64,000 bases of DNA from Streptococcus toyakuensis (GCF_024346585.1 NZ_AP024523.1:443001-507000), one strand, 5' to 3'. Positions 27,673 through 37,669 are shown, counted from the stretch's first letter. The notes: a model not told the origin generated them from the sequence alone. A program made the numbers and translations.

Positions 27673-28677
27673 ATGAAAGAGATTATTGAAAAACTAGCAA
27701 AATTTGAAAATTTATCAGGTGTGGAAATGACGGATGTCATTGAGCGTATCGTAACTGGGCGTGTAACGGAGGCGCAGATTGCTTCTCTCCTCTTAGCTCT
27801 TAAGATGAAGGGGGAAACACCTGAAGAACGCACAGCCATTGCCCAAGTCATGAGAGGGCATGCCCAACATATTCCAACTGTAATTCATGATGCTATGGAC
27901 AACTGTGGTACAGGTGGGGACAAGTCTTTTAGTTTTAATATTTCCACAACTGCAGCCTTTGTCTTGGCTGGTGGCGGTGTTCATATGGCAAAGCACGGTA
28001 ACCGCTCGATTTCTTCTAAATCTGGTTCTGCAGATGTCCTTCAAGCCTTGGGCATCAACCTAGACCTCAAACCAGCTGAACTAGGTAAGGTCTTTGATAA
28101 AACTGGCATCGTCTTTCTCTTTGCTAAAAATATGCACCCAGCAATGAAATACATCATGCCAGCTCGTTTGGAATTGGGAATTCCAACGATCATGAACTTG
28201 ACTGGTCCACTGATTCACCCAATGGCTTTGGAAACACAGCTTCTTGGAATTAGTCGTCCAGAACTTCTAGAAAGTACAGCTCAGGTTTTGAAAAACATGG
28301 GTCGTAAACGTGCCATCGTGGTTGCTGGGCCAGAAGGATTGGATGAAGCTGGTTTGAATGGAACAACCAAGATTGCACTTCTTGAGAATGGCGAAATCAC
28401 CTTGTCAAGCTTTACTCCAGAGGATTTGGGGATGGAGCGCTACGCTATCGAAGATATCCGTGGTGGCAATGCTCAGGAAAATGCAGAAATTTTGCTCAGC
28501 GTTCTTAAAAATGAACCAAGTCCATTCTTGGAAACGACAGTTTTAAATGCTGGTCTTGGTTTCTATGCTAATGGTAAGGTAGATAATATCAAGGATGGAG
28601 TTGCCTTAGCTCGTCAAGTCATTGCTAGTGGCAAGGCTCTTGAAAAACTCAGACTGTTACAGGAGTACCAAAAATGA
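27673..28677 (+). CDS. trpD: Anthranilate phosphoribosyltransferase
   Basis: A 334-residue enzyme with the PRPP-binding [17 protein letters not shown] loop (about residues 75-91), [21 protein letters not shown] and [27 protein letters not shown]. It joins anthranilate to PRPP. The stop overlaps trpC by four bases. Confidence 0.95.
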   Translation: MKEIIEKLAKFENLSGVEMTDVIERIVTGRVTEAQIASLLLALKMKGETPEERTAIAQVMRGHAQHIPTVIHDAMDNCGTGGDKSFSFNISTTAAFVLAGGGVHMAKHGNRSISSKSGSADVLQALGINLDLKPAELGKVFDKTGIVFLFAKNMHPAMKYIMPARLELGIPTIMNLTGPLIHPMALETQLLGISRPELLESTAQVLKNMGRKRAIVVAGPEGLDEAGLNGTTKIALLENGEITLSSFTPEDLGMERYAIEDIRGGNAQENAEILLSVLKNEPSPFLETTVLNAGLGFYANGKVDNIKDGVALARQVIASGKALEKLRLLQEYQK

Positions 28678-29441
28678 GTCAGGAATTTTTAGCACGAATC
28701 TTGGAGCAAAAAGCGCGTGAGGTTGAGCAGATGGAGCTGGAGCAAATCCAGCCCCTGCGCCAGACCTATCGTTTGGCAGAATTTTTGAAGAATCACCAGG
28801 ATCGTTTACAGGTAATCGCTGAAGTTAAGAAGGCTAGCCCTAGTCTGGGAGATATCAATCTCGATGTGGATATTGTGCAACAGGCCCAGACTTATGAAGC
28901 GAACGGAGCAGTGATGATTTCTGTTCTGACAGATGAAGTTTTCTTTAAAGGGCATTTGGATTATCTGCGGGAGATTTCCAGTCAGGTACAGATTCCAACG
29001 CTCAACAAGGACTTTATCATCGATGAAAAGCAAATCATCCGTGCTCGCAATGCAGGTGCAACAGTCATCTTACTCATTGTGGCTGCCTTGTCAGAAGAAC
29101 GCCTTAAGGAACTCTACGACTACGCGACAGAGCTTGGTCTGGAAGTCTTGGTGGAAACCCACAATCTAGCTGAACTAGAGGTAGCTCACAGACTCGGTGC
29201 TCAGATTATCGGAGTTAATAACCGAAACTTGACCACCTTTGAGGTCGATTTGGAGACCAGTGTAGACTTGGCTAAACACTTCAAAGATGATTGCTTGTAT
29301 ATTTCTGAATCGGCTATTTTCACAGGGCAGGATGCAGAGCGAGTAGCACCATACTTTAACGGCATTTTAGTAGGGAGAGCTCTCATGCAGGCAGAAGATG
29401 TAGCCCAGAGAATCAAGGAGTTGCAGATTGACAAAGGTTAA
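28674..29441 (+). CDS. trpC: Indole-3-glycerol phosphate synthase
   Basis: A 255-residue TIM-barrel enzyme. It has [16 protein letters not shown] near residues 45-60, [28 protein letters not shown], and [17 protein letters not shown] followed by a SES segment. It closes the indole ring from CdRP. It is a separate protein, not fused to TrpF. The 3' end overlaps trpF by 14 bases. Confidence 0.95.
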   Translation: MSQEFLARILEQKAREVEQMELEQIQPLRQTYRLAEFLKNHQDRLQVIAEVKKASPSLGDINLDVDIVQQAQTYEANGAVMISVLTDEVFFKGHLDYLREISSQVQIPTLNKDFIIDEKQIIRARNAGATVILLIVAALSEERLKELYDYATELGLEVLVETHNLAELEVAHRLGAQIIGVNNRNLTTFEVDLETSVDLAKHFKDDCLYISESAIFTGQDAERVAPYFNGILVGRALMQAEDVAQRIKELQIDKG

Positions 29442-30027
29442 AATTTGCGGATTATCGACCGAGGAAGCGGTGGAAACAGCCGTTTCAGCAGGAGCCGACT
29501 ACATCGGTTTTGTCTTCGCACCTAGCAAAAGACAGGTGACCTTGGATCAGGCTGCTGAGCTGGCAAAGATTATTCCGTCAGACGTAAAAAAGGTTGGGGT
29601 ATTTGTTTCACCAAGTCGGGTAGAACTGCTAGAAGCTATTGACAAAGTTGGTTTAGACTTGGTTCAAGTTCACGGTCAGATAGCGGATGATGTGTTTGAG
29701 GATTTGCCCTGTGACAGCATTCAGGCTGTGCAGGTGGATGGAGAGGGGCATGTGCCTCATTCTCAGGCAGATTATCTCCTCTTTGATGCCCCTGTGGCAG
29801 GAAGTGGCCAGACCTTTGACTGGGGGCAACTAGATACTACTGGACTAAATCAGCCCTTCTTTATCGCAGGTGGGCTTAAGGAAGACAATGTAGTACAAGC
29901 AATTCAACACTTTACTCCCTATGCAGTAGATGTATCGAGCGGAGTGGAGACAGATGGACAAAAAGATCATGAAAAGATTAGAAGATTTATAGAGAGGGTA
30001 AAGAATGGCATATCAGGAACCAAATAA
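29428..30027 (+). CDS. trpF: Phosphoribosylanthranilate isomerase
   Basis: A 199-residue TIM-barrel isomerase beginning TKVKICGLS, with [13 protein letters not shown], a QVHGQ segment and [19 protein letters not shown] near the C terminus. Translation must start at a TTG (29428), which has AAGGAG seven bases upstream; no ATG is available before the conserved KICG motif. The weak start may lower expression. It overlaps trpB by 23 bases. Confidence 0.93.
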   Translation: MTKVKICGLSTEEAVETAVSAGADYIGFVFAPSKRQVTLDQAAELAKIIPSDVKKVGVFVSPSRVELLEAIDKVGLDLVQVHGQIADDVFEDLPCDSIQAVQVDGEGHVPHSQADYLLFDAPVAGSGQTFDWGQLDTTGLNQPFFIAGGLKEDNVVQAIQHFTPYAVDVSSGVETDGQKDHEKIRRFIERVKNGISGTK

Positions 30028-31228
30028 AGATGGATTTTACGGAAAATTCGGAGGACGTTTCGTCCCAGAAACATTGATGACAGCAGTTTTGGAGTTGGAG
30101 AAGGCCTACCGTGAAAGTCAGGCAGATCCAAGTTTCCAAGAGGAATTAAACCAACTTTTGCGCCAGTATGTGGGGCGTGAAACTCCTCTTTACTACGCAA
30201 AAAACTTGACCCAGCATATCGGCGGAGCCAAGATTTATCTTAAACGTGAAGACCTTAACCATACAGGGGCCCACAAGATTAACAATGCCTTGGGACAAGT
30301 TCTTCTGGCTAAACGCATGGGTAAAAAGAAAATTATCGCTGAAACAGGTGCTGGTCAGCACGGTGTGGCAACTGCAACTGCTGCAGCCCTCTTTAACATG
30401 GAATGTACTATCTACATGGGTGAGGAAGATGTCAAACGCCAAGCCCTCAATGTGTTCCGTATGGAGCTTTTGGGAGCTAAGGTTGAGGCAGTGACAGATG
30501 GTTCGCGCGTGCTCAAGGATGCGGTCAATGCAGCCCTTCGTTCATGGGTAGCTAATATTGATGATACCCACTATATCCTTGGTTCTGCCTTGGGGCCTCA
30601 TCCATTCCCAGAAATCGTTCGTGACTTCCAAAGTGTCATCGGTCGAGAGGCTAAACAACAGTACCGTGACTTGACAGGACAAGATCTGCCAGATGCCCTA
30701 GTAGCCTGTGTTGGTGGTGGTTCAAATGCTATCGGGCTCTTCCATCCATTTGTAGAAGATGAATCAGTAGCTATGTATGGGGCTGAAGCGGCTGGACTTG
30801 GTGTGGATACGGAGCACCATGCAGCTACCTTGACCAAGGGTCGTCCTGGTGTTCTTCACGGTTCTCTCATGGATGTGCTCCAAGATGCCCATGGTCAAAT
30901 TCATGAAGCCTTCTCTATCTCAGCAGGTTTGGACTATCCTGGTATCGGTCCTGAACATTCTCACTACCACGATATCAAACGTGCCAGCTATGTTCCTGTG
31001 ACTGACGAGGAAGCCTTGGAAGGATTCCAACTCTTGTCTCGTGTGGAAGGGATTATCCCAGCCTTGGAATCTAGCCATGCTATCGCCTTTGCGGTGAAAT
31101 TGGCCAAAGAACTTGGACCAGACAAATCCATGATTGTCTGCCTATCGGGTCGTGGGGACAAGGATGTAGTCCAAGTCAAGGACCGCTTGGAAGCAGATGT
31201 AGCAAAGAAGGGAGAAGCTCATGCCTAA
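30005..31228 (+). CDS. trpB: Tryptophan synthase beta chain
   Basis: A 407-residue canonical Trp[16 protein letters not shown] with the PLP Lys at 91, [17 protein letters not shown] with the catalytic Glu, [15 protein letters not shown] and [16 protein letters not shown]. It forms the alpha2beta2 complex with TrpA and condenses indole with serine. It overlaps trpA by eight bases. A second beta chain is encoded at 24266-25444. Confidence 0.95.
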   Translation: MAYQEPNKDGFYGKFGGRFVPETLMTAVLELEKAYRESQADPSFQEELNQLLRQYVGRETPLYYAKNLTQHIGGAKIYLKREDLNHTGAHKINNALGQVLLAKRMGKKKIIAETGAGQHGVATATAAALFNMECTIYMGEEDVKRQALNVFRMELLGAKVEAVTDGSRVLKDAVNAALRSWVANIDDTHYILGSALGPHPFPEIVRDFQSVIGREAKQQYRDLTGQDLPDALVACVGGGSNAIGLFHPFVEDESVAMYGAEAAGLGVDTEHHAATLTKGRPGVLHGSLMDVLQDAHGQIHEAFSISAGLDYPGIGPEHSHYHDIKRASYVPVTDEEALEGFQLLSRVEGIIPALESSHAIAFAVKLAKELGPDKSMIVCLSGRGDKDVVQVKDRLEADVAKKGEAHA

Positions 31229-31997
31229 GACACTAACAGAAAAATTAAATGCTATTAAAGCAACTGGAAAAGGAATTTTCGTTCCCTATATCATGGCTGG
31301 AGACCATGAGAAAGGTTTGGATGGTCTAGCTGAAACAATCCACTTTTTAGAAGATTTGGGTGTTTCGGCTATTGAAGTGGGTATTCCCTTTTCAGATCCT
31401 GTCGCAGATGGACCTGTTATCGAAGAAGCTGGCTTGCGCAGTTTAGCCCACGGGACCTCTACCCAGGCTTTGGTTGAAACCTTGAAAACCATTCAAACAG
31501 AGGTTCCACTTGTCATCATGACCTACTTCAACCCCCTCTTTCAGTACGGTGTGGAGAATTTTGTCAAAGATTTGGCAGATACAGCGGTTAAGGGCTTGAT
31601 TATTCCAGACCTGCCTCATGAGCATGCCAACTTTGTAGAACCATTTTTGGCAGATACAGACATCGCCTTGATTCCTCTAGTTAGTTTGACGACAGGAATT
31701 GAGCGCCAGAAAGAGTTGATTGATGGGGCAGAAGGATTTGTCTATGCCGTTGCTATCAATGGGGTGACAGGGAAATCAGGCAATTACCGCGCAGACTTGG
31801 ACAAGCACTTGGCACAATTGCATCAAGTGGCCGACATCCCCGTCTTGACAGGTTTTGGTGTATCTAGTCAAGCCGATGTTGAACGCTTCAATGCGGTATC
31901 AGATGGCGTTATCGTCGGTTCAAAAATTGTAAAAGCTCTCCACGAGGGAGAGCCGATTCAGGACTTTATCAAACAAGCAGTAGCTTACCAAAAATAA
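31221..31997 (+). CDS. trpA: Tryptophan synthase alpha chain
   Basis: A 258-residue TIM-barrel lyase. It has [17 protein letters not shown] with the catalytic Glu, [22 protein letters not shown] with the second catalytic Asp, and [10 protein letters not shown]. It cleaves indole-3-glycerol phosphate. Its last 12 codons and the terminator lie inside a 110-bp segment (31961-32070) repeated at 34131-34240. Confidence 0.95.
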   Translation: MPKTLTEKLNAIKATGKGIFVPYIMAGDHEKGLDGLAETIHFLEDLGVSAIEVGIPFSDPVADGPVIEEAGLRSLAHGTSTQALVETLKTIQTEVPLVIMTYFNPLFQYGVENFVKDLADTAVKGLIIPDLPHEHANFVEPFLADTDIALIPLVSLTTGIERQKELIDGAEGFVYAVAINGVTGKSGNYRADLDKHLAQLHQVADIPVLTGFGVSSQADVERFNAVSDGVIVGSKIVKALHEGEPIQDFIKQAVAYQK

Positions 31998-32070
31998 TCA
32001 CACAAGCAGCGAGTAAGAGGAAAGGCACAAAAGGAAGTCTTTCCTTTTTCTTTTGCAGGAGAAAGGCTAG
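31961..32070. repeat. 110-bp direct repeat, left copy
   Basis: Bases 31961-32070 equal 34131-34240 except for one mismatch (32065 against 34235). The repeat contains the 3' end of trpA, the hairpin AAAAGGAA-GTCT-TTCCTTTT (32029-32048) and, on the other strand, the 3' end of the prepilin peptidase gene. It marks the left border of the toxin-antitoxin island. Confidence 0.95.
32029..32053 (+). terminator. Terminator of the trp operon
   Basis: AAAAGGAA and TTCCTTTT separated by GTCT, with a following T-rich CTTTT. The same hairpin in the right repeat copy (34199-34218) is part of the prepilin peptidase coding sequence. Confidence 0.7.
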
Positions 32071-32190
32071 TTTTAGATATCATTTGCCAAATTACTCTGA
32101 TATGAAACTTTAAGAAAAAGCTAATTATTGTAGTAATTTCTTTAAGAAAATGATATAATTCATTAAAAAGTATTCGGAGGAGGAAGAATT

Positions 32191-32921
32191 ATGTTAAATC
32201 AGGATCTCTTTGATTCGCTCAAGGCACAAAAATTGTAGATACTTTGATGAAAGGTCAAAAAGATTATGTCGATGAACGTCTAGAAAAAAGAGAGACAATG
32301 ATAGTGTCGAATGGTTATGCATGGACGCGACCTAATCATATTGATACTGCATTTGCGTCAGCAGATTTGTTTGAGTATAAATTACAATTAGCAGGACAGA
32401 CTTGGGGATATTTAGAATTTGAAACAAATACAGAAAAATATGGGAAAGTATTGTTAATTATAAAGGGTAAGAAGCGACTTACGAACCAATTTCCTTTGGT
32501 ACAAAAAAATAAGAGTGGCTACTTATTTGAATATGCTCAGATTAATACACTTTATCTTAATCAACATTCTTCCTATAAAAATGATGAAGATAGTCATTCT
32601 TTTCCAATTCAGATGGAGTTAGTTTCTGATGAAATGATTCAAGAAATTGAACAAGCTACTAAAAATTCGAATATCGAAAAATTTATGATTTTAACTTATG
32701 AGGCGGACTCAGCAAACAATATTATATCTGTAGATGTTGTTATGCCTGATGCACGAACTGGTCAGTTACACTTGATTCAAGATTTATCTGAGTATATTCA
32801 ATCAAGTTCGTACCATTTCGAAGAAGCTAAATACCAAGATATTCCTAATTTTTCAGAATTATCGGAAACAGAAGATTTTGAAATTATTCCAAGAATAGAA
32901 AAACAAGAAGGTCAAAAGTAG
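32191..32921 (+). pseudogene. spr1630-family ClpXP-sensitive toxin, with a frameshift in an A run
   Basis: A very strong ribosome site (GGAGGAGG) precedes ATG at 32191, which reads MLNQDLFDSLKAQKL and stops. One extra A in the A5 run at 32228-32232 would join it to the long frame: KAQKIVDTLMKGQKDYVDERLEKRE, about 243 residues in all. The downstream part (from the ATG at 32247) is open to 32921 and could be translated alone as about 224 residues. I recognise the pair with the next gene as the spr1630/spr1629 toxin-antitoxin system of pneumococcus, in which the toxin is degraded by ClpXP. The frameshift may be real inactivation or a sequencing error. No catalytic motif is evident. Confidence 0.7.
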
Positions 32922-32935
32922 TAAGGAGTATGTAA

Positions 32936-34087
32936 ATGTTTAATGGTCGGGTATTGAAAGAATTACGGCTGTTAAATGGTTTAAGTAGAGCAGAATTGGC
33001 TCAGAGAATTAATTTAACGGAACAAGCCATTTGGCAGTTTGAGTCTAACGAAACTAAACCTAAATTATCAACCAAAATGCATTTGGCCAACCAATTTCAT
33101 GTTGATTTAACTTATTTTGAACAAGAAGAAGAAAGTATTCGATTTGATTCTTCTGTAATTGCCTTTAGAAATGCAGACCTAGCAACACGGAAAACAATAG
33201 ATATTCAAACTATGTATTTACATAAGGTAGATAGTTTGATTGATTATTTTGAAAGTTTTGTAATTATACCTAATATTACAATTCATGACCTAAGTAATGT
33301 AGTGAGTGAATCTTATCATAAGGGAGAATCCATTGAGGAATTGGCTCTTTATGCCAGGGAAAAATTAGGTATTTCAAAAGATAATCATGATTTGCTTTAT
33401 AAATTAGAACGTTCAGGCATCTATATCGTGGAACGATTAATTAATGGGCAAGCTGATGCTTATAGCGCATGGTCAAAATTGGGAAGACCTTATATTGTGT
33501 TGGGGACGAATAAATCATCTGTACGTCGAAATTTTGACTTAGCTCATGAACTAGGACATATTCTTTTACACAAATATAAAGATATGAATGAAGATGGCGA
33601 TCGTTTGGAGCAAGAAGCAAATTATTTTGCATCATGTTTTTTATTGCCAAAAGAAGAGTTTTTGGTCAAATTTGAAGAGAGGGTTGGCAAGCGTGTCAGC
33701 AATCCTGATAGTTATATTTTATTGAAGTCGGATTTGAATGTTTCGATACAGGCTTTAGAGTATCGAGCTTTTAAGTTAGGATTATTGACTCCAAAGCAAC
33801 ATTCTTACTTTTATCGTCAAATTGCGCAAAAAGGTTACAAAATGATTGAACCTCTGGATGATCAAATTTTTGTTAAAAAACCAAGCAAAGTAAAGAGTAT
33901 TCTGGACGTCGTTTTGAGTAATCATCTAGTCAGTCTAGCGACTATAATGTCTAAACAAAGTATTCGTTTACAGTTTATAAGCGAAATATTTTCAGTCGAA
34001 ATGAAATTTTTTGATCAGTATAAAGAAGATAAAAGAACAGATCGATTTGATAACATCATTCCTTTGTACAAAAGAAATAATTTATAA
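32936..34087 (+). CDS. spr1629-family repressor/antitoxin (XRE helix-turn-helix plus ImmA/IrrE metallopeptidase)
   Basis: A 383-residue protein. Residues 1-60 are an XRE/Cro helix-turn-helix (LKELRLLNGLSRAELAQRINLTEQAIWQFES). From about residue 150 there is an ImmA/IrrE-type peptidase domain with the zinc motif HELGH at residues 204-208 and a conserved downstream Glu in EQEANYFAS. It probably represses the operon and neutralises the upstream protein. It starts 14 bases after the toxin frame, so the two form one operon. Both lie inside an island bounded by 110-bp direct repeats. Confidence 0.85.
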   Translation: MFNGRVLKELRLLNGLSRAELAQRINLTEQAIWQFESNETKPKLSTKMHLANQFHVDLTYFEQEEESIRFDSSVIAFRNADLATRKTIDIQTMYLHKVDSLIDYFESFVIIPNITIHDLSNVVSESYHKGESIEELALYAREKLGISKDNHDLLYKLERSGIYIVERLINGQADAYSAWSKLGRPYIVLGTNKSSVRRNFDLAHELGHILLHKYKDMNEDGDRLEQEANYFASCFLLPKEEFLVKFEERVGKRVSNPDSYILLKSDLNVSIQALEYRAFKLGLLTPKQHSYFYRQIAQKGYKMIEPLDDQIFVKKPSKVKSILDVVLSNHLVSLATIMSKQSIRLQFISEIFSVEMKFFDQYKEDKRTDRFDNIIPLYKRNNL

Positions 34088-34130
34088 TTCAACTGTGAAA
34101 TAATTTCATGAAGGACATATGGCAGAAATT

Positions 34131-34240
34131 GGACTTTATCAAACAAGCAGTAGCTTACCAAAAATAATCACACAAGCAGCGAGTAAGAGGAAAGGCACAA
34201 AAGGAAGTCTTTCCTTTTTCTTTTGCAGGAGAAAAGCTAG
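34131..34240. repeat. 110-bp direct repeat, right copy
   Basis: Right copy of 31961-32070. Here it carries the last 33 codons and the stop of the convergent prepilin peptidase gene. The sequence to the left, including the trpA-like codons for [11 protein letters not shown], is a remnant of the trpA 3' end. One duplicated block therefore keeps both convergent genes intact around the inserted island. Confidence 0.95.
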
Positions 34241-34798
34241 GATGCCAGTTGCAGAAGCAAACTGAATCAAGATGAGCAACTCCGTTACGCTAAAGACGAG
34301 AGAGCAGGAAGCTAAAAAGAGAAAATCCCCTGCACCCATGCGGATATCGATAAAATGAGCCAACATTCCAAGGACAAGGAAGAAGATCATGACCAGATTC
34401 CAGCCAGAGGAAGCCATGAGGATTAGTTGGAAAGTCATCCAGACCAGTAAGGGGTATTCCTGATGACGAAAGTCGTAGATGCCCAAGGTCAAACCAGCGG
34501 TGATTAGGATGACTTGACTCAAGGAAAGTAATTCCCAAGAGTAAAGCAGAAAGAGGAGCCCTAAGCCTAGTTCAAAGAGGGCATACCAGACTGGATAAGG
34601 ATCCTTGCAGTAGCGACAGCGAAAGCGATTGAGTACCTGAGAGAGAATCGGAATCAAATCTAAGGGACGCAAGCGAGTCTGACAGGAATCGCAGTGACTA
34701 GCTGGACTGATAATGGATTGCTCTGGAAAACGGTCAATGACCAAACCAAGAAAGGAAGCGAGAATGCTCCCGACAAGAAAAAAATAAAAATCAATCAT
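34139..34798 (-). CDS. Prepilin peptidase / N-methyltransferase of the competence pilus
   Basis: A 219-residue polytopic membrane protein of the A24 family. The cytoplasmic zinc-binding CxxC pairs are C36-C39 and C61-C64. The two catalytic aspartates are D109 in IYDFRH and D158 in GAGD. It cleaves and methylates ComGC-type prepilins for DNA uptake. In pneumococcus this gene is called pilD or cclA. It is convergent with trpA in the ancestral layout and ends within the right copy of the 110-bp repeat. The start at 34798 is only 70 bases from the divergent acetyltransferase gene. Confidence 0.88.
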   Translation of the reverse strand: MIDFYFFLVGSILASFLGLVIDRFPEQSIISPASHCDSCQTRLRPLDLIPILSQVLNRFRCRYCKDPYPVWYALFELGLGLLFLLYSWELLSLSQVILITAGLTLGIYDFRHQEYPLLVWMTFQLILMASSGWNLVMIFFLVLGMLAHFIDIRMGAGDFLFLASCSLVFSVTELLILIQFASATGILAFLLQKKKERLPFVPFLLLAACVIIFGKLLLV

Positions 34799-34867
34799 AC
34801 TTATTTATTCGTAAAAAATAGGAGAAGTAGTATAATGGAGAAACATAGATAAGGTGGTGAGGCAAAG

Positions 34868-35323
34868 ATGACAATTCGATTTGAAGAAAAGGTGAGTATA
34901 GAAAACGCTCAACTCCTATGCCAATGGTCCAACTCCCTTGGCAAATCCTTTCAAGAACAATGGATGGGAACAATGATTCCTTTTCCCTTGACAATTCAAG
35001 TTTTGCAAGATTTGGAAGGAACCTTTTCAATCTTTGAAGGACAAGAGTTTATCGGGCTTATCCAGAAAATCAGGCAAGAAGACAGCAATCTTCATATTGG
35101 AAGATTTTTTATCAATCCCCAGAAACAGGGGCAAGGCTTAGGTAGCCAGGCTTTAAGGAAATTTCTTAGTTTGGCCTTTAAAAATGGAGATATAGATAGT
35201 ATTTCTCTAAATGTCTTCGAGGCAAATCAAAGAGCTTACAATCTTTACCAAAAAGAAGGATTTAGGATCGTGGAAATCATTGAAGCACCAGAACGGAAAT
35301 ACATTATGAGAAAGTTTAGATAG
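34868..35323 (+). CDS. GNAT-family N-acetyltransferase
   Basis: A 151-residue single-domain acetyltransferase. Motif A is RFFINPQKQGQGLGSQALRKFL (about residues 78-99, with the acetyl-CoA pyrophosphate loop QGQGLG), and motif B is VFEANQRAYNLYQKEGF. The substrate cannot be told from sequence. A TATAAT lies near 34831 and GGTGG upstream of the ATG. The terminator at 35408 is shared with the convergent stress operon. Confidence 0.85.
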   Translation: MTIRFEEKVSIENAQLLCQWSNSLGKSFQEQWMGTMIPFPLTIQVLQDLEGTFSIFEGQEFIGLIQKIRQEDSNLHIGRFFINPQKQGQGLGSQALRKFLSLAFKNGDIDSISLNVFEANQRAYNLYQKEGFRIVEIIEAPERKYIMRKFR

Positions 35324-35407
35324 AATGCAAAAAGTTTGGATTCCAAAGATATTCTGAATAACCATTACTTTTGATACAGTTTCATATTTAGTTAGATTTT
35401 TATAAAC

Positions 35408-35447
35408 AAAAAAGAGAACGTCAGTACACTAACGTTCTCTTTTTTTG
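35408..35447. terminator. Bidirectional terminator
   Basis: AAAAAGAGAACGT pairs with ACGTTCTCTTTTT around a 10-base loop, with A and T runs on both sides. It serves the acetyltransferase gene (plus strand) and the Gls24 operon (minus strand). Confidence 0.9.
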
Positions 35448-35475
35448 TTCTAAAATGATATATAAAGTCTAAACC

Positions 35476-35679
35476 TTATTTTTCTTCTTTATGAAGCATA
35501 TTTTTGACACCTTCGATAGCGCCTTCTACAGCGTCTTTGGCATCTTCAGCAACTTCTTTTACTTTAGAAACAACTTTTTCAGTTGTTCCTTCTTTTTCCA
35601 CTTTTTCATCACCGATGGCTTTTCCAACACCTTCTTTAATAGAACCTTTAGCTTGATTTAATTTTTCTTCTACTGACAT
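35476..35679 (-). CDS. CsbD-family stress protein
   Basis: A 67-residue, highly charged, helical protein matching CsbD ([28 protein letters not shown]). CsbD proteins are general-stress proteins of unknown activity. It is the last gene of the Gls24/Asp23 operon, 23 bases after the Asp23 gene, with a GGAG ribosome site. Confidence 0.88.
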   Translation of the reverse strand: MSVEEKLNQAKGSIKEGVGKAIGDEKVEKEGTTEKVVSKVKEVAEDAKDAVEGAIEGVKNMLHKEEK

Positions 35680-35702
35680 GATTAATTCTCCTTTTAATTA
35701 GA

Positions 35703-36311
35703 TTATTTTACGCGAGAGTTTTCTTGAGCTACTGTTCCAGTTGCTGCATTTTTAACGTTTTCGAAACCTTCACCAACTTTTTCTTGAACAGTAGATACAC
35801 CGCTACCAAGACCAGATTTTACTTTTTCAAATTGTTCTGAAGCGAATTCTCCAGTTGATTCAGCAACATCAGATACGCGGTCTTGAAGGCTTACTGAGTC
35901 CGCTTCGTATTGTTCTTTAGTTTTGATATCGATAACGTTTACGTTTACTTCAACAACTTCCAATTCAGTCATCTTGCTAACTTCAGCAACAACAACATCT
36001 TTGATTTGTTTGTATAGATCAGGAACATTCTTTTGGTATTCAACTACAACGTTAAGATCAACAGCAACTTGTGACTTCCCAACTTCAACGTTAACTCCAT
36101 TAGTTACATTATCAGAATTAACAAGTTTGTCTTTTAAGTTAGAGAAGAAGCCACCGTCGATTTCCAAAAGACCTGAAATGTTTTCTAGAGATAGACCGAT
36201 GATTTTTTGAATTACTTTATCTTCATAAGTAAGTTCACCTTTAACATCTTGAGATACAACAGTAGAATTTTTCTTTTCTACATTAACATTAGTGTTTTTT
36301 TCGTTTGACAT
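35703..36311 (-). CDS. Asp23/Gls24-family envelope stress protein
   Basis: A 202-residue protein with an Asp23 domain at about residues 22-125 (GELTYEDKVIQKIIGLSLENISGLLEIDGG, then VDLNVVVEYQKNVPDLYKQI) and a C-terminal low-complexity tail rich in Val, Glu and Lys. Gls24/Asp23 proteins are abundant, are tethered to the membrane by AmaP in staphylococci, and respond to alkaline and copper stress. It lies directly downstream of the AmaP and DUF2273 genes. Confidence 0.92.
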   Translation of the reverse strand: MSNEKNTNVNVEKKNSTVVSQDVKGELTYEDKVIQKIIGLSLENISGLLEIDGGFFSNLKDKLVNSDNVTNGVNVEVGKSQVAVDLNVVVEYQKNVPDLYKQIKDVVVAEVSKMTELEVVEVNVNVIDIKTKEQYEADSVSLQDRVSDVAESTGEFASEQFEKVKSGLGSGVSTVQEKVGEGFENVKNAATGTVAQENSRVK

Positions 36312-36376
36312 AGGAAACTCCTTTATTAAATTATTTATTATTAACTTATTTATTTTCTATATAGATAGTTATTTAT

Positions 36377-36538
36377 CTATATAGTTTTTTCGATATATAA
36401 TCCAGCTGCCACTCCCAGTGCTCCTAAAATCAATACAAATATTGTTTTGAAGAAGCCAAAGGAGACAATCAAACAAGCGAGAAATACGCCTATGAGACCA
36501 GCGATAATTGGATATCGATATTGTTTAAGCCATTCCAT
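36377..36538 (-). CDS. DUF2273 small membrane protein
   Basis: A 53-residue protein starting MEWLKQYRYP, with two hydrophobic helices (IIAGLIGVFLACLIVSFGF and IFVLILGALGVAAGLYI). DUF2273 genes regularly stand between AmaP and Asp23 genes in Firmicutes, as here. Start at 36538, 11 bases after the AmaP stop. Confidence 0.85.
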   Translation of the reverse strand: MEWLKQYRYPIIAGLIGVFLACLIVSFGFFKTIFVLILGALGVAAGLYIEKTI

Positions 36539-36549
36539 TTTTTACTTCC

Positions 36550-37122
36550 TTACTTCACACGACTAGCAGTTTTTTTCTTTTGAGCTTTAGGCTGTGGCTG
36601 ATAGTCTTTTACCAAGACGTCCAATTTCACCTGACGCTCAATACCAAAGAATTGCTTTAATCCATTAGCTATTTCATATTGAATTAGTTGGCATCTGTCA
36701 GCGATGTTGTCCGAAGGAAGAATTTTACCTTCTACATGAACGAAACATTTATTTTTTCGTAAATTTACATGAACAGTTGGGTTCTTGATCAATCCATGAT
36801 CACTCACCAAACTTCTAACAAAACCTTCAATTGCCGAATTCTTTAATTTTAATGTATCGTTTTTAGTTTCAAGTTGAATTTCCAAATAACGTTTAGGATA
36901 AAACAACACAACTAACATCGATAACAAAACTAAAGTTGATAGAGCCACTATTCCCCAGAATATATATCTAGAGAGATAGAATTCAACGAAATGATTCTGT
37001 CTCCAGCTAAATAGCTGAATGCCTAGATCACTAACTTGATGATAATCTATCAAAACAGGAAGGAAAATTGTCAAGATTAAAATACAGAAAATAATTAAAA
37101 ATATTTTCTTTGTTTTTGACAT
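36550..37122 (-). CDS. AmaP-like membrane anchor for Asp23
   Basis: A 190-residue protein with two N-terminal transmembrane segments (about residues 6-25 and 47-72) and a cytoplasmic domain containing KNDTLKLKNSAIEGFVRSLV and VHVNLRKNKCFVHVEGKI. It resembles the alkaline-shock membrane anchor AmaP, which recruits Asp23 to the membrane. ATG at 37122 is preferred to a TTG two codons upstream. Confidence 0.85.
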   Translation of the reverse strand: MSKTKKIFLIIFCILILTIFLPVLIDYHQVSDLGIQLFSWRQNHFVEFYLSRYIFWGIVALSTLVLLSMLVVLFYPKRYLEIQLETKNDTLKLKNSAIEGFVRSLVSDHGLIKNPTVHVNLRKNKCFVHVEGKILPSDNIADRCQLIQYEIANGLKQFFGIERQVKLDVLVKDYQPQPKAQKKKTASRVK

Positions 37123-37198
37123 ATACAATCCTTTCGATTTAACATTAAACTATTTTTACCCGTCTAATCTATTTAAAAATAGTTTATTCTACAAGTAA

Positions 37199-37435
37199 TT
37201 ATTTTTTACCTGTAAAGAATGATACTACAGTAACAACAATTGCTGCTCCTGCAATAGATGGGATCAAAGCCATTCCAGCGATGGATGGGCCCCAACTACC
37301 TAAAAGGGATTGTCCTACAGATGACCCGACTAAACCAGCGAATACATTTGCGACGATTCCCATAGAACTACCTTTTTTAGTGATTCTACCTGCTACAAGT
37401 CCAATAAGACCTCCAGCAATAATTGACCACAACAT
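37199..37435 (-). CDS. GlsB/YeaQ/YmgE-family membrane protein
   Basis: A 78-residue protein with three transmembrane helices and glycine-rich motifs (IAGGLIGLVAGRITKKGSSMG). This is the transglycosylase-associated family that accompanies Gls24 operons. It is probably the first gene of the five-gene stress operon GlsB-AmaP-DUF2273-Asp23-CsbD. GGAGGG precedes the start. Confidence 0.88.
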   Translation of the reverse strand: MLWSIIAGGLIGLVAGRITKKGSSMGIVANVFAGLVGSSVGQSLLGSWGPSIAGMALIPSIAGAAIVVTVVSFFTGKK

Positions 37436-37669
37436 TGCCTACCCTCCTTTATTATTTTAATTTCAAAAAATCAAATTCTTTGATTGTTGATATTATATAA
37501 TTTTTAAAACTAAAAATATAATCTTTCGACTTGGATTTGATTCTGTATTCATGTCCTCAATAGACGGTAAAATGAGAAAATTGTTTATATATTGCCTCCG
37601 TACTGTTATTATACGAAATAAAGAATCTTAGTAAAAGTCGTTATAGCATGCTATACCTATTCTTTGTGG

